A stretch of DNA of 64,000 nucleotides from assembly GCA_023053545.1 (NCBI GenBank), contig JAKZAN010000002.1, positions 4,572,375 to 4,636,374 of the forward strand. Reading direction: 5' to 3'. Below, one piece after another: positions 25,601-35,216 of this stretch; positions within the stretch are counted from its first letter, which is position 1, and the number at the start of each line of letters is the position of its first letter. Under the pieces are notes generated by a model. The model saw only the letters and a program-made list of their open reading frames with translations. It searched no databases and had not been told where the DNA came from. Both the position numbers and the translations under genes were made by a program. The DNA is from Lepidurus packardi (taxonomy: Eukaryota; Arthropoda; Branchiopoda; Notostraca; Triopsidae).

Positions 25601-27821
25601 TTGCTTGGCATTTTCCTCCGATTTTGTGGTCTCCAAGGGGGTTTGTTCGTATAGTTGTTGTGACGATTTAATTAGAGACCAAACAACACCGAGTTTCCCT
25701 TTCCCTCTCACAGTCCTTGTGAAGACATCATGGGAACCATATGGTTACGAATCGCAGTTTGGCTCGTCGCGGTGGCTGCCGTTGTTGGGAATTTGGCCGT
25801 AATGGTGGTACTTTTATCGTCCCGTTTCCGTATGACCGTTTCCAAACTTTTGATGGTCAATCTAGCTGCTGCGGATCTCTGTATGGGCTTGTACCTCCTC
25901 CTCATAGCAGCCATGGATTTACATACCATCGGTGTTTATTTTAACTACGCTATCGATTGGCAGCGAGGTAAAAGAAACATAAAAACAATATATATATATA
26001 TATATATATAGGTGTTGTATACTTGGCATACAAACCCTAATCCAAGAATTTTTTTCTCCATTATACAGGCGCTGGTTGTAAAATCTCGGGCTTTTTAACG
26101 GTCTTTGCTAGTGAACTGTCCATATTCACATTGGTAGTCATCACTTGTGAGCGCTGGTATACAATCACGTACGCTATCCATCTCAATCGACGCTTACGTC
26201 TGTCCACAGCTGCCAAAGTTATGGCATTTGGGTGGACTTATGCATTAACCATGGCCACGTTGCCCATCTTAGGCATTTCCAACTTTGCCAAAACCAGGTT
26301 TGCTATTCTTAAAAAAAGCAAAATATCTCATTGTAAAACTTCATGATTCCTTTTTGTTTCAGCATCTGCTTACCATTGGAGACGAGGGACGTTGGAGATA
26401 CGGTGTATTTACTGGTCTTGCTAATTACAAACGCTGTCGCCTTTCTAATGATCTGCTTATGCTACGGGCATATGTACCACTCGATAAGCGGACACAACGC
26501 AGCATTGGCGTCCCACTCGGATGCGACCGTCGCCAAGCGTATGGCGTTGCTAGTGTTCACGGATTTCGCTTGCTGGGCGCCTATTGCCTTCTTTGGACTT
26601 ACTGCCATGGCAGGTTTTCCTCTCATCAATGTAACCCACTCCAAGATCCTCTTGGTGTTCTTTTATCCCTTGAATGCCTGCACCAATCCTTATCTTTATG
26701 CTCTGCTGACTAAACAATACCGCCGTGATTTATTCCTACTATTGGGTCGTTATGGCTTCTGCACTCAGCGCGCGGCACGCTACAAAGCCGTTTTTTCGGT
26801 CGGATGGAATGTGACCAAACGAGCAGGTTCGCAATCCGGGGCCATTCATCGAGGATCAGGACACACCATGGGATCGTCCGTCGACAACTACAAGGTAACG
26901 TTAGCCCGATGTTTCCCAAGCAAATAAGCTTATTCTTCTCTTCATTTTACTCGACTAACCTTACTAAGTTATTAAATCACTAACAACTGTTACTAGTTTT
27001 CACGAAACGAAGTATTTAAGTTAAAAGTTACTAACTTAGTTTAGGAAATTTTGTCTGTGGGTGACGTAAAAGTTGGTAAATGAAGTTAATACAATTCCAG
27101 TAATAAATCAGTAACCTTAAATCGTAAGTAAATTTAAGTAAAATAAACCGTGAAATTAAATCGTAAAGTTTCTAATGACTTAATTTACACAAGTACCTAA
27201 TTTAGCTTTCCTTGGAGGAGTTTCCTGAAGTTCTGCATTACTCCCCCTAATCTAGCACTTTGTCTCACTTTCTAGATGTTCAAGAGGAAAAGTTCTTCGA
27301 CTGACAGCACCAGGACTATGATGAACTCGCCTAATCACAGAAAAGCCAGCGATTCTCTCATTTGCACAACCCAACCTGATTCCTACGTAGAACTCATACC
27401 CGTCTCGGCCGTTAGTACTAGCTCATCTACCAGTGAAACTAGATTCATGTCTCTTCGGCGATGCTCAGCTAATGGTAGTAGCGGCTCGGAACAAGACCGA
27501 TGTCGACCGTTACTTGAGCCCGCCCCCCGTCGCTTAAGCATTGTCCGGGAAACCAGCCAAACAAGCAGTGAGCACACTTTGGATGAGCCAAACGCAGTTG
27601 CTTCAACTTCCTCTCTAACCAGCAATGCTACTTCGATTCGACTCAACACCAGCGCTGTGGCGGTCAGTAACGCCAAGCGCGCGAATTTGGGATCACCACA
27701 TCCCGTCAAAAACAGGCACACACGTGTTATATCACCTGCGAAAGCTGCAGCTCCCTCCAACTCTACTGCTCAAGCTAAAACTTACAAACGAGTTATCCAA
27801 ATGAAAGATTTCGCCACATAG
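13698..27821 (+). CDS. Lgr1: Glycoprotein-hormone receptor, type A LGR (Lgr1), complete 15-exon model
   Basis: Exons: 13698-14353, 16601-16675, 16782-16856, 16922-16999, 17232-17306, 17521-17586, 17714-17782, 18988-19062, 22146-22263, 22823-22915, 23574-24280, 25714-25967, 26069-26297, 26363-26894, 27276-27821. All phases agree (1216 codons with stop). Exon 1 holds an N-terminal hydrophobic stretch, an acidic region and the Cys-rich LRR cap (CGCWNTTEDGG, VECKCKGPQLKVIP). Exons 2-8 each encode one 22-26 residue LRR in phase 2, the classic FSHR/TSHR arrangement. Exons 9-10 end the LRRs with the hinge motif YPYHCCAF. Exon 11 is a long hinge (about 235 codons). Exon 12 opens with CEDIMG and TM1-2; later come CERWYT in place of DRY, FTDFACWAP (TM6) and NPYLY (TM7). 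The last exon is a Ser/Thr-rich tail. Known role: Gs-coupled receptor for GPA2/GPB5-type hormone. An ATG at 13806 is an alternative start nearer the hydrophobic signal. Confidence 0.95.
14449..14718 (+). mobile_element. Foldback/MITE-like repeat, copy 2, in Lgr1 intron 1
   Basis: This is the same family as 9906-10089. It starts GGGATGTAGTCACAAGGACG and ends CGCGTTGCCC, with repeated ACAAGGACGACTCG-type units on the left arm and their inverse (GTCCTTTTGTCGAG) on the right. The centre has a clean inverted pair, CGACTTAATGACT and AGTCATTAAGTCG. At 270 bp it is longer than copy 1, because it has more internal units. Flanks AATATTT and AAATTTT match at five of seven positions, so a target duplication is uncertain. 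It lies about 95 bases after the exon 1 donor. Confidence 0.6.
20913..21448. mobile_element. Candidate non-autonomous DNA transposon in Lgr1 intron 8
   Basis: The left end (20913-20947, GTCAGGCTGGACTTGTAG...) matches the reverse complement of the right end (about 21414-21448, GTTAAGCCGGACTTGTAG...) at about 25 of 35 positions. An internal, partly similar copy (GTCAGGCCGGACTTATAG) begins near 21098. No open transposase lies between. Target duplications are not clear, so the boundaries are approximate. Confidence 0.4.
21857..21893. repeat. Perfect hairpin, 16-bp arms, 5-base loop
   Basis: TTAAAACTGTTTTTCC is followed by TTACA and then its exact reverse complement. It lies in Lgr1 intron 8. The centre (TTTTTCC TTACA GGAAAAA) resembles the centre of the hairpin at 59402-59446. 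Confidence 0.8.
25988..26010. repeat. (TA)n microsatellite in Lgr1 intron 12
   Basis: Uninterrupted AT dinucleotides occupy most of the middle of this 101-bp intron, which separates the TM1-2 exon from the TM3-4 exon. Length variation could affect the small intron. Confidence 0.85.
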
Positions 27822-29336
27822 TTAGGAAACTTGGGCTCATTTCGGACATTTCTTTCGCTCAACTCCAGAAGCAAATTACTTGGAATTTATTCCTTCACGA
27901 AAAACGATGTCACACTTTTGGGTTATAATTCTAGTCGAGGAAGATTTGGATCTCATCAATGAAATTTTTCACAAGCTTCCCTCGTTTCTGACAAAGGAGC
28001 TTGTCGTGGGGAAATAATACGATTAGCCCGAGAATAATTGAAAGGGAAACACGTTTGAATATTTGTGCTTATTTATACCCAGACTGGGCTTTTTCACGTA
28101 TGGTAAATAATATTGGCCAAGTAATAGTTGTTACAGAGTGTATAATGCAGCAGAAATTTATAAGCGCTATTTCAGTGCAGTCACTTTTTGTCTCAAACTA
28201 GCCACGAGCTTTATTACACCATCGATTTCAAACTCCTCTACAATCTGGCGACATAATACAATTCGTAATTGACAACTGTTATTCCTATTCCCTGCAGTCA
28301 GATTTATTCGTATATTATCAGGAAAACTACACGAAAAAGGGCTGAATATATTAGTGAATTTCTTTAGATTTTCTCTACATTCAAAAGGTCGGATTCAGCG
28401 AAAAAAATAGAGAAAGAAGAACGCGACAACCACTGTGTCAATCTTCCAAAAACCTAAGCTTTTAATCTGGGGAAAAGCAGACAATAAATTACAGGAATGT
28501 GCTATTCTTGGAAAGAAAAGGTAAAAGAACTCGCTGTAATTCCCCGATGAGCAATTGGGAGAGTTTTACGGTGATGAGCACGCACAGAACCGAGGAAAAC
28601 GGTAAAGGCACTTCCTAATTGGTGTTTTGGAGTGACAGATACCAAAGAAAAAAGCGAATTCAGCTGTGTTTCCGAAGCACCCTTGAGTTGGAGATCCAAT
28701 TTACGAAGGGGCAAACTACCCTATTCAGATTCCCGCCTTTGCCTTTTCCCCCCAGGCTCAATTACTGCTCTACGAGGAGCAATGACTTGCGTCGCTTCCT
28801 CAAACCTTGGATGTGGCCAGCTTAAGAAATATATATCCACACGCTGACCACGGCAGGTATTGGGTACTGTAGATCGGACAGATGGTTATTCCGGATAGAA
28901 TACAAACCCTGTCAAACTGTGTTTCATTTTCTGCGCAGACCAAAAACATGTCTTGATAACTTTTCTCTTCAATTCATTTGGCGGGCTCAGGTATAGTAAA
29001 TGGGATGGACGCGCAAACACTGAAAGCAAAGGAAGAAAAAAAGGATATCGATTCTCGTGGTAGTAAAGCTTAAAGCCCCTCATTATTTTCTGTAAAAGTT
29101 AGAGGTGAAAAAGTTCTTTAATAGACTTCACGGATCCGAGTTTGAACTACAATTGAATTCCCTGGCCGAGATACCGTGTAACTGCAAATTGCTTTGGGAA
29201 AATTCAGGGACAAAGGAGGGGGGGGGGGGGGGGGGAAAGGACTGTCTTTTCTCCAATCAAGCACTCCAGCTTTGAATCCTGTTGGCACGGTTATTAGAAA
29301 GGCAAGCTTAGTTTCTCGAGCCAAGGCTTTTTGGAC
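27822..29336. other. Lgr1 3' flank and intergenic stretch
   Basis: No further coding exon is visible. AATAAA at 28483-28488 is a candidate Lgr1 poly(A) signal about 660 bases after the stop. A run of 18 G lies at 29218-29235, about 100 bases before the TATA box of the next gene. Confidence 0.5.
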
Positions 29337-29343
29337 TATAAAT
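29337..29343 (+). promoter_or_regulatory. TATA box of the small secreted protein gene
   Basis: TATAAAT lies 92 bases before the ATG at 29429. That would put transcription start near 29370 and give a 5' UTR of about 60 bases. Confidence 0.55.
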
Positions 29344-29428
29344 TGGGTTGGGAAGGTGTAACAAATCACATTCCTCCTTGGATCGTTCTCCAGTTTGTTT
29401 GGATCCTTCAATTCTGTACTCTTCTAGC

Positions 29429-30131
29429 ATGACGAAGGTAATTTGATACTAATATTAGTTTATATATTTCAAGTTTTTCTTATTTCTTTTGCTTAATTAC
29501 TAATTCATAATGTTTCTTTCAGACAATTTGCCTGTTACTCTTGGCAACTTCGTGCTGCGTTCAAGGCATGGGACTCAGGCCGGAAAGTGACGTGAGTGAC
29601 GATCCTCGGTTTTCACCCAGCATCTCCGGCACTGTTCAAGGAATCAAGGACTTCTTTCTACCTACCAAACCCACACTGAAGCCAAAATACCCAACCTACA
29701 AGCCACACTACAAGCCCTACAGACCTTACGGGGAGAAGCCGCTCCCCAAACCTGTCAAGATTCCCATTCCTTTCCCTCTCCCAATTCCCGGCAAAGCAGC
29801 TCCGATCAGGCTCCTTGTTCAAGTGGCGAACATCCAAGAAGCTGCCGGAGTAGGTGGTAAACCCGGCAAGGGTTTCGTTGGCAATTCAATCGGCAAACCT
29901 CCAGTCACCTCGGGACTCACTGGTGCAGTTGGCGGTGGACTTGGTGGGGCACTTGCTGAAGCTGTCGGCGAGTCTCTCGTCGCTCCTGCCGACGTAGTTG
30001 GTAACGTCAACACGCTCAATAGCCCTTCTGGAAGCCCCTTCGGTAGTACACTTGGCGACAAGTTCGGACGCCCTGTTGATGGTGCTGGTAACATTCTCAA
30101 CGAACCATTCAAAAGCCATTCAAATTGGTAG
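29429..30131 (+). CDS. Small secreted Pro/Lys/Tyr-rich protein with Gly-rich C-half (205 aa)
   Basis: Exon 1 is only nine coding bases (29429-29437, MTK). A GT-AG intron leads to exon 2 at 29523-30131. The join gives a clean signal peptide, MTKTICLLLLATSCCVQG. Without it, exon 2 would start at a non-initiator codon inside the hydrophobic run. A tiny first coding exon ahead of the signal-peptide core is common in arthropod cuticle-protein genes. The mature chain has a basic Pro/Tyr/Lys tract with KPKYP/YKPHYKPYRPYG repeats, then Pro-Ile-Pro stretches (PIPFPLPIPG). After that comes a Gly/Ala/Val/Ser-rich half with GGGLGGALAEAVGES. No cysteines occur after the signal peptide. I recognise no named domain; an extracellular structural role fits the composition but is inference. 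AATAAA follows 47 bases after the stop. Confidence 0.72.
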
Positions 30132-30177
30132 CGCTGTTGATAGTGCCATAAAGTCATTTTGATTATGATTGAACCGC

Positions 30178-30183
30178 AATAAA
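30178..30183 (+). terminator. Poly(A) signal of the small secreted protein gene
   Basis: AATAAA lies 47 bases downstream of the stop at 30129-30131. Confidence 0.6.
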
Positions 30184-30240
30184 TTATCTTGATTATACCG
30201 ATGCTGCTTTTACTCCTTAACCTTCATTTCATTTCTTTGA

Positions 30241-30302
30241 AATTTACCCTCGTGTTTACCCTAGAATTCCTCGTGTTTACCCTAGAATTTACCCTAGAAT
30301 TC
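30241..30302. repeat. Short tandem repeat, TTTACCCTAGAATT units
   Basis: About three and a half copies of a 12-19 base unit (TTTACCCTAGAATT, with or without CCTCG) lie just beyond the previous gene. A second small repeat of AAGCTTTTCTTTCC follows at about 30334-30370. Confidence 0.7.
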
Positions 30303-30530
30303 TGCTTTTATATTTGCTTTAACTGCTTTTTAAAGCTTTTCTTTCCCATAATCATAAAGCTTTTCTTTCCAAATAATTATACATTCTAGCCTAAACTTAA
30401 ATCAATCTACAAATGCAATAAATTTCGAAAGTTAAGGAAAATGAATCAAATGTTAAACTTACGATATAAAAGCAAACACGTGTCATAAAAAATACGGAAA
30501 ATTAACGAAACGGAAACTTATAGTTAAAAA

Positions 30531-31469
30531 AAGGCAAAAATTATGGTAAATTCATTAAAAATAGGGTTGAAAAACTTAATGAATCCTAACTGTGACGGAA
30601 TTAATTGCACACATTCAGGAAATTGAGGAAATTGGAAAATTGAGGAATCTTCAGGAAAATCCAAAAAAATTCAATTGACTCATTGACAAAAATGTAATAA
30701 GTCTAGATAATGTAACAGAATTCAAAAAGTTTTCTCCGAAAATTAAGATAAATTTCTTGAAAAATAGGTGAAACTGAGAGGAAAGTCGATTATTCTTTTT
30801 CGTGTCGAGAGAAAAAAGGGAAAATTCGGACCTTTTCGCCACTATATTACTTGAGGCAATGGAGAAGACGCAATGCGTTGGCGAGGCGTAAAATGATCAT
30901 TTCCATACTTGAATCCCATTTGAGGTGCTTCATCGCTTCAATTATGGACGTCAGCAAAGAATGCATTTTGTCTTCGTCATCGACATGGTCAGTGGCAAAA
31001 GGCAAAAGGCAAAAATTATGGTAAATTCATTAAAAATAGGGTTGAAAAACTTAATGAATCCTAACTGTGACGGAATTAATTGCACACATTCAGGAAATTG
31101 AGGAAATTGGAAAATTGAGGAATCTTCAGGAAAATCCAAAAAAATTCAATTGACTCATTGACAAAAATGTAATAAGTCTAGATAATGTAACAGAATTCAA
31201 AAAGTTTTCTCCGAAAATTAAGATAAATTTCTTGAAAAATAGGTGAAACTGAGAGGAAAGTCGATTATTCTTTTTCGTGTCGAGAGAAAAAAGGGAAAAT
31301 TCGGACCTTTTCGCCACTATATTACTTGAGGCAATGGAGAAGACGCAATGCGTTGGCGAGGCGTAAAATGATCATTTCCATACTTGAATCCCATTTGAGG
31401 TGCTTCATCGCTTCAATTATGGACGTCAGCAAAGAATGCATTTTGTCTTCGTCATCGACATGGTCAGTG
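30531..31469. repeat. 475-bp tandem duplication, copies apparently identical
   Basis: Copy 1 starts at 30531 and copy 2 at 31006; an 11-base spacer made of AAGGCAAA-like sequence joins them. Every position I compared is the same, including a meaningless 63-codon open frame at 30651-30842 and 31126-31317, exactly 475 apart. The unit is AT-rich and non-coding. Confidence 0.9.
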
Positions 31470-32950
31470 TGCTAATACACATGAAGAGGATGTAGGCGGG
31501 TAAGCCAGGCAAAACAGAAGCAGCTACATGAGGCTTCTAATCTACAATCAATACCAAGAACAAAATCAGCAAATAAATAAAGGAATAATGAATGGGAGAA
31601 ACAAAATATTACAAGACCCCTTTCTGTCAAATATTTTTGAAAGTGCCCTATTTTTTCCTCTCACGCACAATGCTCCTAATGGAGCGTTCCCAAGAAGCCA
31701 TAATAGTCTTGCCTGACACTTGGAACTGGGAACACAAGTATTAAGCATTAGGATAAGAATAGCAGAAGGTAAGCAAATTGGTCTCTCCATTGTGTATGGT
31801 TTTCTTTCCATGCACGATGGAGTAAAAGTCTGAATTTAGCTTCCTTTTTCCCCGTTTTAAAATTTGACACTCTTTCCTATAAGCTTGACCGGGGCCTTAA
31901 ACTCGTGGCATTTGATAAAAATACAAAATGTTGGCACTTGACGTATTAATCGAATTCAGTATTTTCTACAGATTAGACCTCCACATGGATATATAATATA
32001 CATGCCTAAAAAGTAATGGAACATTTATGAAAAGTTAATGGATACATTAATGGAAAGTTTATGAAAAGTCTATAGGAAGTCATGCCAATGTTCATGGGAA
32101 ATGAATGGGAAAAAAGTAATGGTAACCTGGGTCAATCGGCCAAGGGAAAATACATGGTAATTAGGAATAGCCATTATATGACAAGACATAGCAATCCGCT
32201 ATTTTTTTCGGGTCGTTAGTATAGCATTCAGAAAGAGTATAAATAGTGGATATTTACCATATGTGTCCTCTGCCGACATAGGGAACAGGACTCTTCGTAC
32301 TCCTGTTTGGATATTCCTATAGATTGCAAGTATACCCAACCGGCTTACTGGTTTGCAATTACGAGTACTGGGTACTGGGTACTTACGAGTACTGGGTGCA
32401 ATTACGAGTCGCGCCACTGAAATTAGCCTTGACGATCAGCGATGGCTCTCGAGGAGAGTTTGTTATCAAGGCAAGGAACCTTTTTTACTTCCACACGAAT
32501 GTTTCAAATGAATCCGTCCACAATCCGTACAAACGACTCGTATTATAAGAAAAGATGCTCAAGGAACCTGTGGGACATTTGTGGCAAGCCTTGGGATTAT
32601 TGGTCTAGAAACTGGGCAGCGACACTGCTGCTGTCGAAAATACACGAGCAATGCTGGATAAGGTGACAGAAAAGTTCGTTGACATCACTGCAGAGGACTA
32701 TGGCTTGTTAAGTTGTAAAATTAAATTATAGATAACGTTATAAATTAAGTTGAGGGAAATATATATTAAAGTCATTTGCTACGAAACCATTCTGACAGGT
32801 ACTATATTTCAGCCTTTTTGCGCAACAGAAACTGAGATCAATGTTTTGCTGGGAACTTATCTTTTGCTTGCTTTTGAATATGTTATCCTCTTGTTTTTTC
32901 TCCTTTCTTTGTGGAATGTTTTCTCGCTTAAAGTTTGCGCAACATTGTTA
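31470..32950. other. Non-coding stretch before the sidekick-like remnant
   Basis: No coding exon is seen. Around 32010-32110 there are loose repeats of ATGGAAAGTTTATGAAAAG type. At about 32357-32410 the unit ACGAGTACTGGGTAC is repeated imperfectly. There is no sign of the Ig-domain or early FN3 exons that a complete sidekick gene would need upstream. Confidence 0.5.
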
Positions 32951-32957
32951 AGTTTAA

Positions 32958-35025
32958 ACTGTCCGGGACTTCCACCGCCTCCATACTCGACGGACCAGTT
33001 TAATACTCGACAGTTTAATAATCGACAAGATCACAACAGCAATTCATATGTTCTCAAAGATTTAGAAGAGTTCGCAAGCTACGAAGTCACAGTAAAAGCC
33101 TTTAACGACGTCGGAATGTCCTTCGCCAGTCCAGTTGCCAAAGAACGCACCCGAGAAGGAGGTAAAAAACATTTCCTTTATCAAATCATTAATTAAAACA
33201 ACATTTCATTTACAAAAATGTTAAATATTTATCATTAAATTAAAGTTCCAAGCGCTGGGCCGAAATCCGTAAGAGCCAATGCAACCTCATCCACCACTGT
33301 CGTAGTGAGTTGGGACCAAATCCCCGAAAACTTGCGAAATGGAGTGATTCTGGGCTACAAAGTCTATTATGGAGCTGCCAACTTCCGATTTAGGGTACTT
33401 TTAACCTTTTAAAATGCCTCTAAAGCACTAAAAACTGATTTTTTGAATTAGAATGAGGAAGTTCTGGGAAATACGACACTGACAACGACCTTAACAGAGC
33501 TCAAAAAGTTTACCAGTCACCAAATCCAAGTGCGAGCGTACACCAAAATGGGCGATGGCACCCTAAGTACCGTTCCTGTGATCGCCCAAACCTGGGAAGA
33601 TGGTAAATTCCCCAAATATTCCTTAAAAAGAGTTCAGATCTCATCCAGTTGTCTTGAATGTTCATAGTTCCCGGCCCTCCTTCGAACGTTTCGTTCCCTG
33701 ATGTCTCTAACGAGCGCTCGAGTCGTCTGGGACGTTCCAGATGAAGCTAACGGCCAAGTGTTGGCCAATCGCGTGGCGTACGTCATGGAAGGACGCAATG
33801 AGAAGCAATCCAAAGACTTTACGCCCATGGATCGCACCTACCGCGTCACCAACATGGAAGCAGAGCAGTTTTATATCTTCGAAGTCTCGGCACAGACCAG
33901 TCAAGGTTGGGGACAAGTTGCTTTAGCTCGAGTGTACACTACGAATAGCAGGGAAAGGCCCCAAGCGCCCTCTGCCCCCTTTATTAGCAGCTCGCAGATC
34001 CAAGCAAGGCAAATCACCTTCAGTTGGACGCCTGGACGCGATGGTTTTGCCCCTTTAAGGTGAAAAAATGACAAAAATATCAATCGAAACGAAGTTTTCA
34101 TTCAATTTTTTTATCATTTAAAGTTATTACACTGTGGAATATAGAGAAGGATTACAAGCACCGTGGGTAACTGCATTAGAACGTGCAGATCCAGCGCAAG
34201 CTTCGTATACGGTCCACGGTTTGAAGCCATTTACGAACTACCAAGTCCGTTTACGGGCGGTAAACGACATGGGTCCTTCGAATTGGTCGCCCAATTCCGA
34301 GATCTTCCGCACTTTGTCGGCTCCGCCGGCATTGCTGGTACCTAACGTGAAAGTTGTACCCATAACGACCACGAGTGTGCGAGTTTCATGGACAATCCTT
34401 AGCGAAGCCGCTTGGAATGGAGATTCGGGTACTGGCATGTATCTGGTGGAGTACCGGCAGATGGGCGAGTTCCCTGTACTCTCCCAAAACAGCCAGAAGG
34501 AAAAAGTTATGGGAGTTAAGGTAGAAATCATTCCCAATTTTATTTATTATTTTATTTATTTATTGTTTAATTAACTTTTAATATTATTTTTTTCATTTTT
34601 AGTCATCGTATACAGTACTGGATGGGCTTGTGAGGGATCACAACTACGAGGTGACAGTAACCGCAGCTAATTCACAAGGAAAAGGACCGCCTTCCCCACC
34701 AGCGACAGTATTTGCAGGCGAAGCAGTTCCTACGGGAGAACCGCGGAATCTGACGTTGGTTTCAACGTCGCCAACCGAATTAAGACTCACGTGGGCAGCT
34801 CCAGGGATAAACGAACAAAACGGGGATCTTTTGGGGTACAAGGTCTTGTATTTGGCCCAAGGCGAAGGACCCGAAAAGGAGGAAATGGAGGTGGTACCAG
34901 CTTCTGCCTTCTGCCATTCGCTGTCCTTTCTAGAAATGTACACGACGTACAGCGTTTCCGTATTGGCTTTCAACCCAGCTGGAGATGGACCAAGATCTAT
35001 TCAAGCTACCGCCACAACGTTACAA
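32958..35025 (+). pseudogene. sdk: Sidekick-like FN3 exons, broken
   Basis: Exons: about 32958-33161, 33246-33394, 33452-33602, 33668-34059, 34124-34520 and 34603-35025, with short GT-AG introns. Each encodes parts of fibronectin type III domains: YEVTVKAFNDVG, GYKVYYG, VVWDVPDEANGQVL, YQVRLRAVNDMGPSNWSP, YEVTVTAANSQGKGPPSPP. The order, and the tail exon at 39023, match sidekick, a homophilic cell-adhesion protein of synapses and tricellular junctions. Exon 33668-34059 is 392 bp, one base out of phase: its frame breaks near 33707, between FPDVS and TSARVVWDV. No Ig or early FN3 exons precede it, and no TM exon lies between here and the tail. The first exon's start is uncertain. A sequencing error could explain the frameshift alone, but not the missing parts. 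Confidence 0.8.
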
Positions 35026-35041
35026 GTAAATTAAACTATTC

Positions 35042-35213
35042 TTCTAATATTCTACAAGTAAATATTCCAGCTTGTGATCGATTAATCGAGTTTTTCATTG
35101 ATAGTGTTCTTTAAGTCGATTTAAAACTTATTTTTTTCTAATATTCTACAGGTCCAATTTGTGATCGATTAATCGATTTTTTTTATTGATAGTATTCTTT
35201 AAATCGATCTTAA
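35042..35213. repeat. Two-copy tandem repeat beside the BEL insertion
   Basis: Two diverged units begin TTCTAATATTCTACA at 35042 and 35136 and share TTGTGATCGATTAATCGA, ATTGATAGT and TTCTTTAA. Both contain a branch-point-like TTCTAAT and a CTACA(A/G)G acceptor-like end, so they may be a duplicated intron end. Confidence 0.7.
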
Positions 35214-35216
35214 GTT

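Noticed and set aside
35037..35213. 5' LTR of the BEL element
   Set aside because: This stretch does not resemble 38553-38806 and lacks a primer-binding region; it is a duplicated intron-like sequence.
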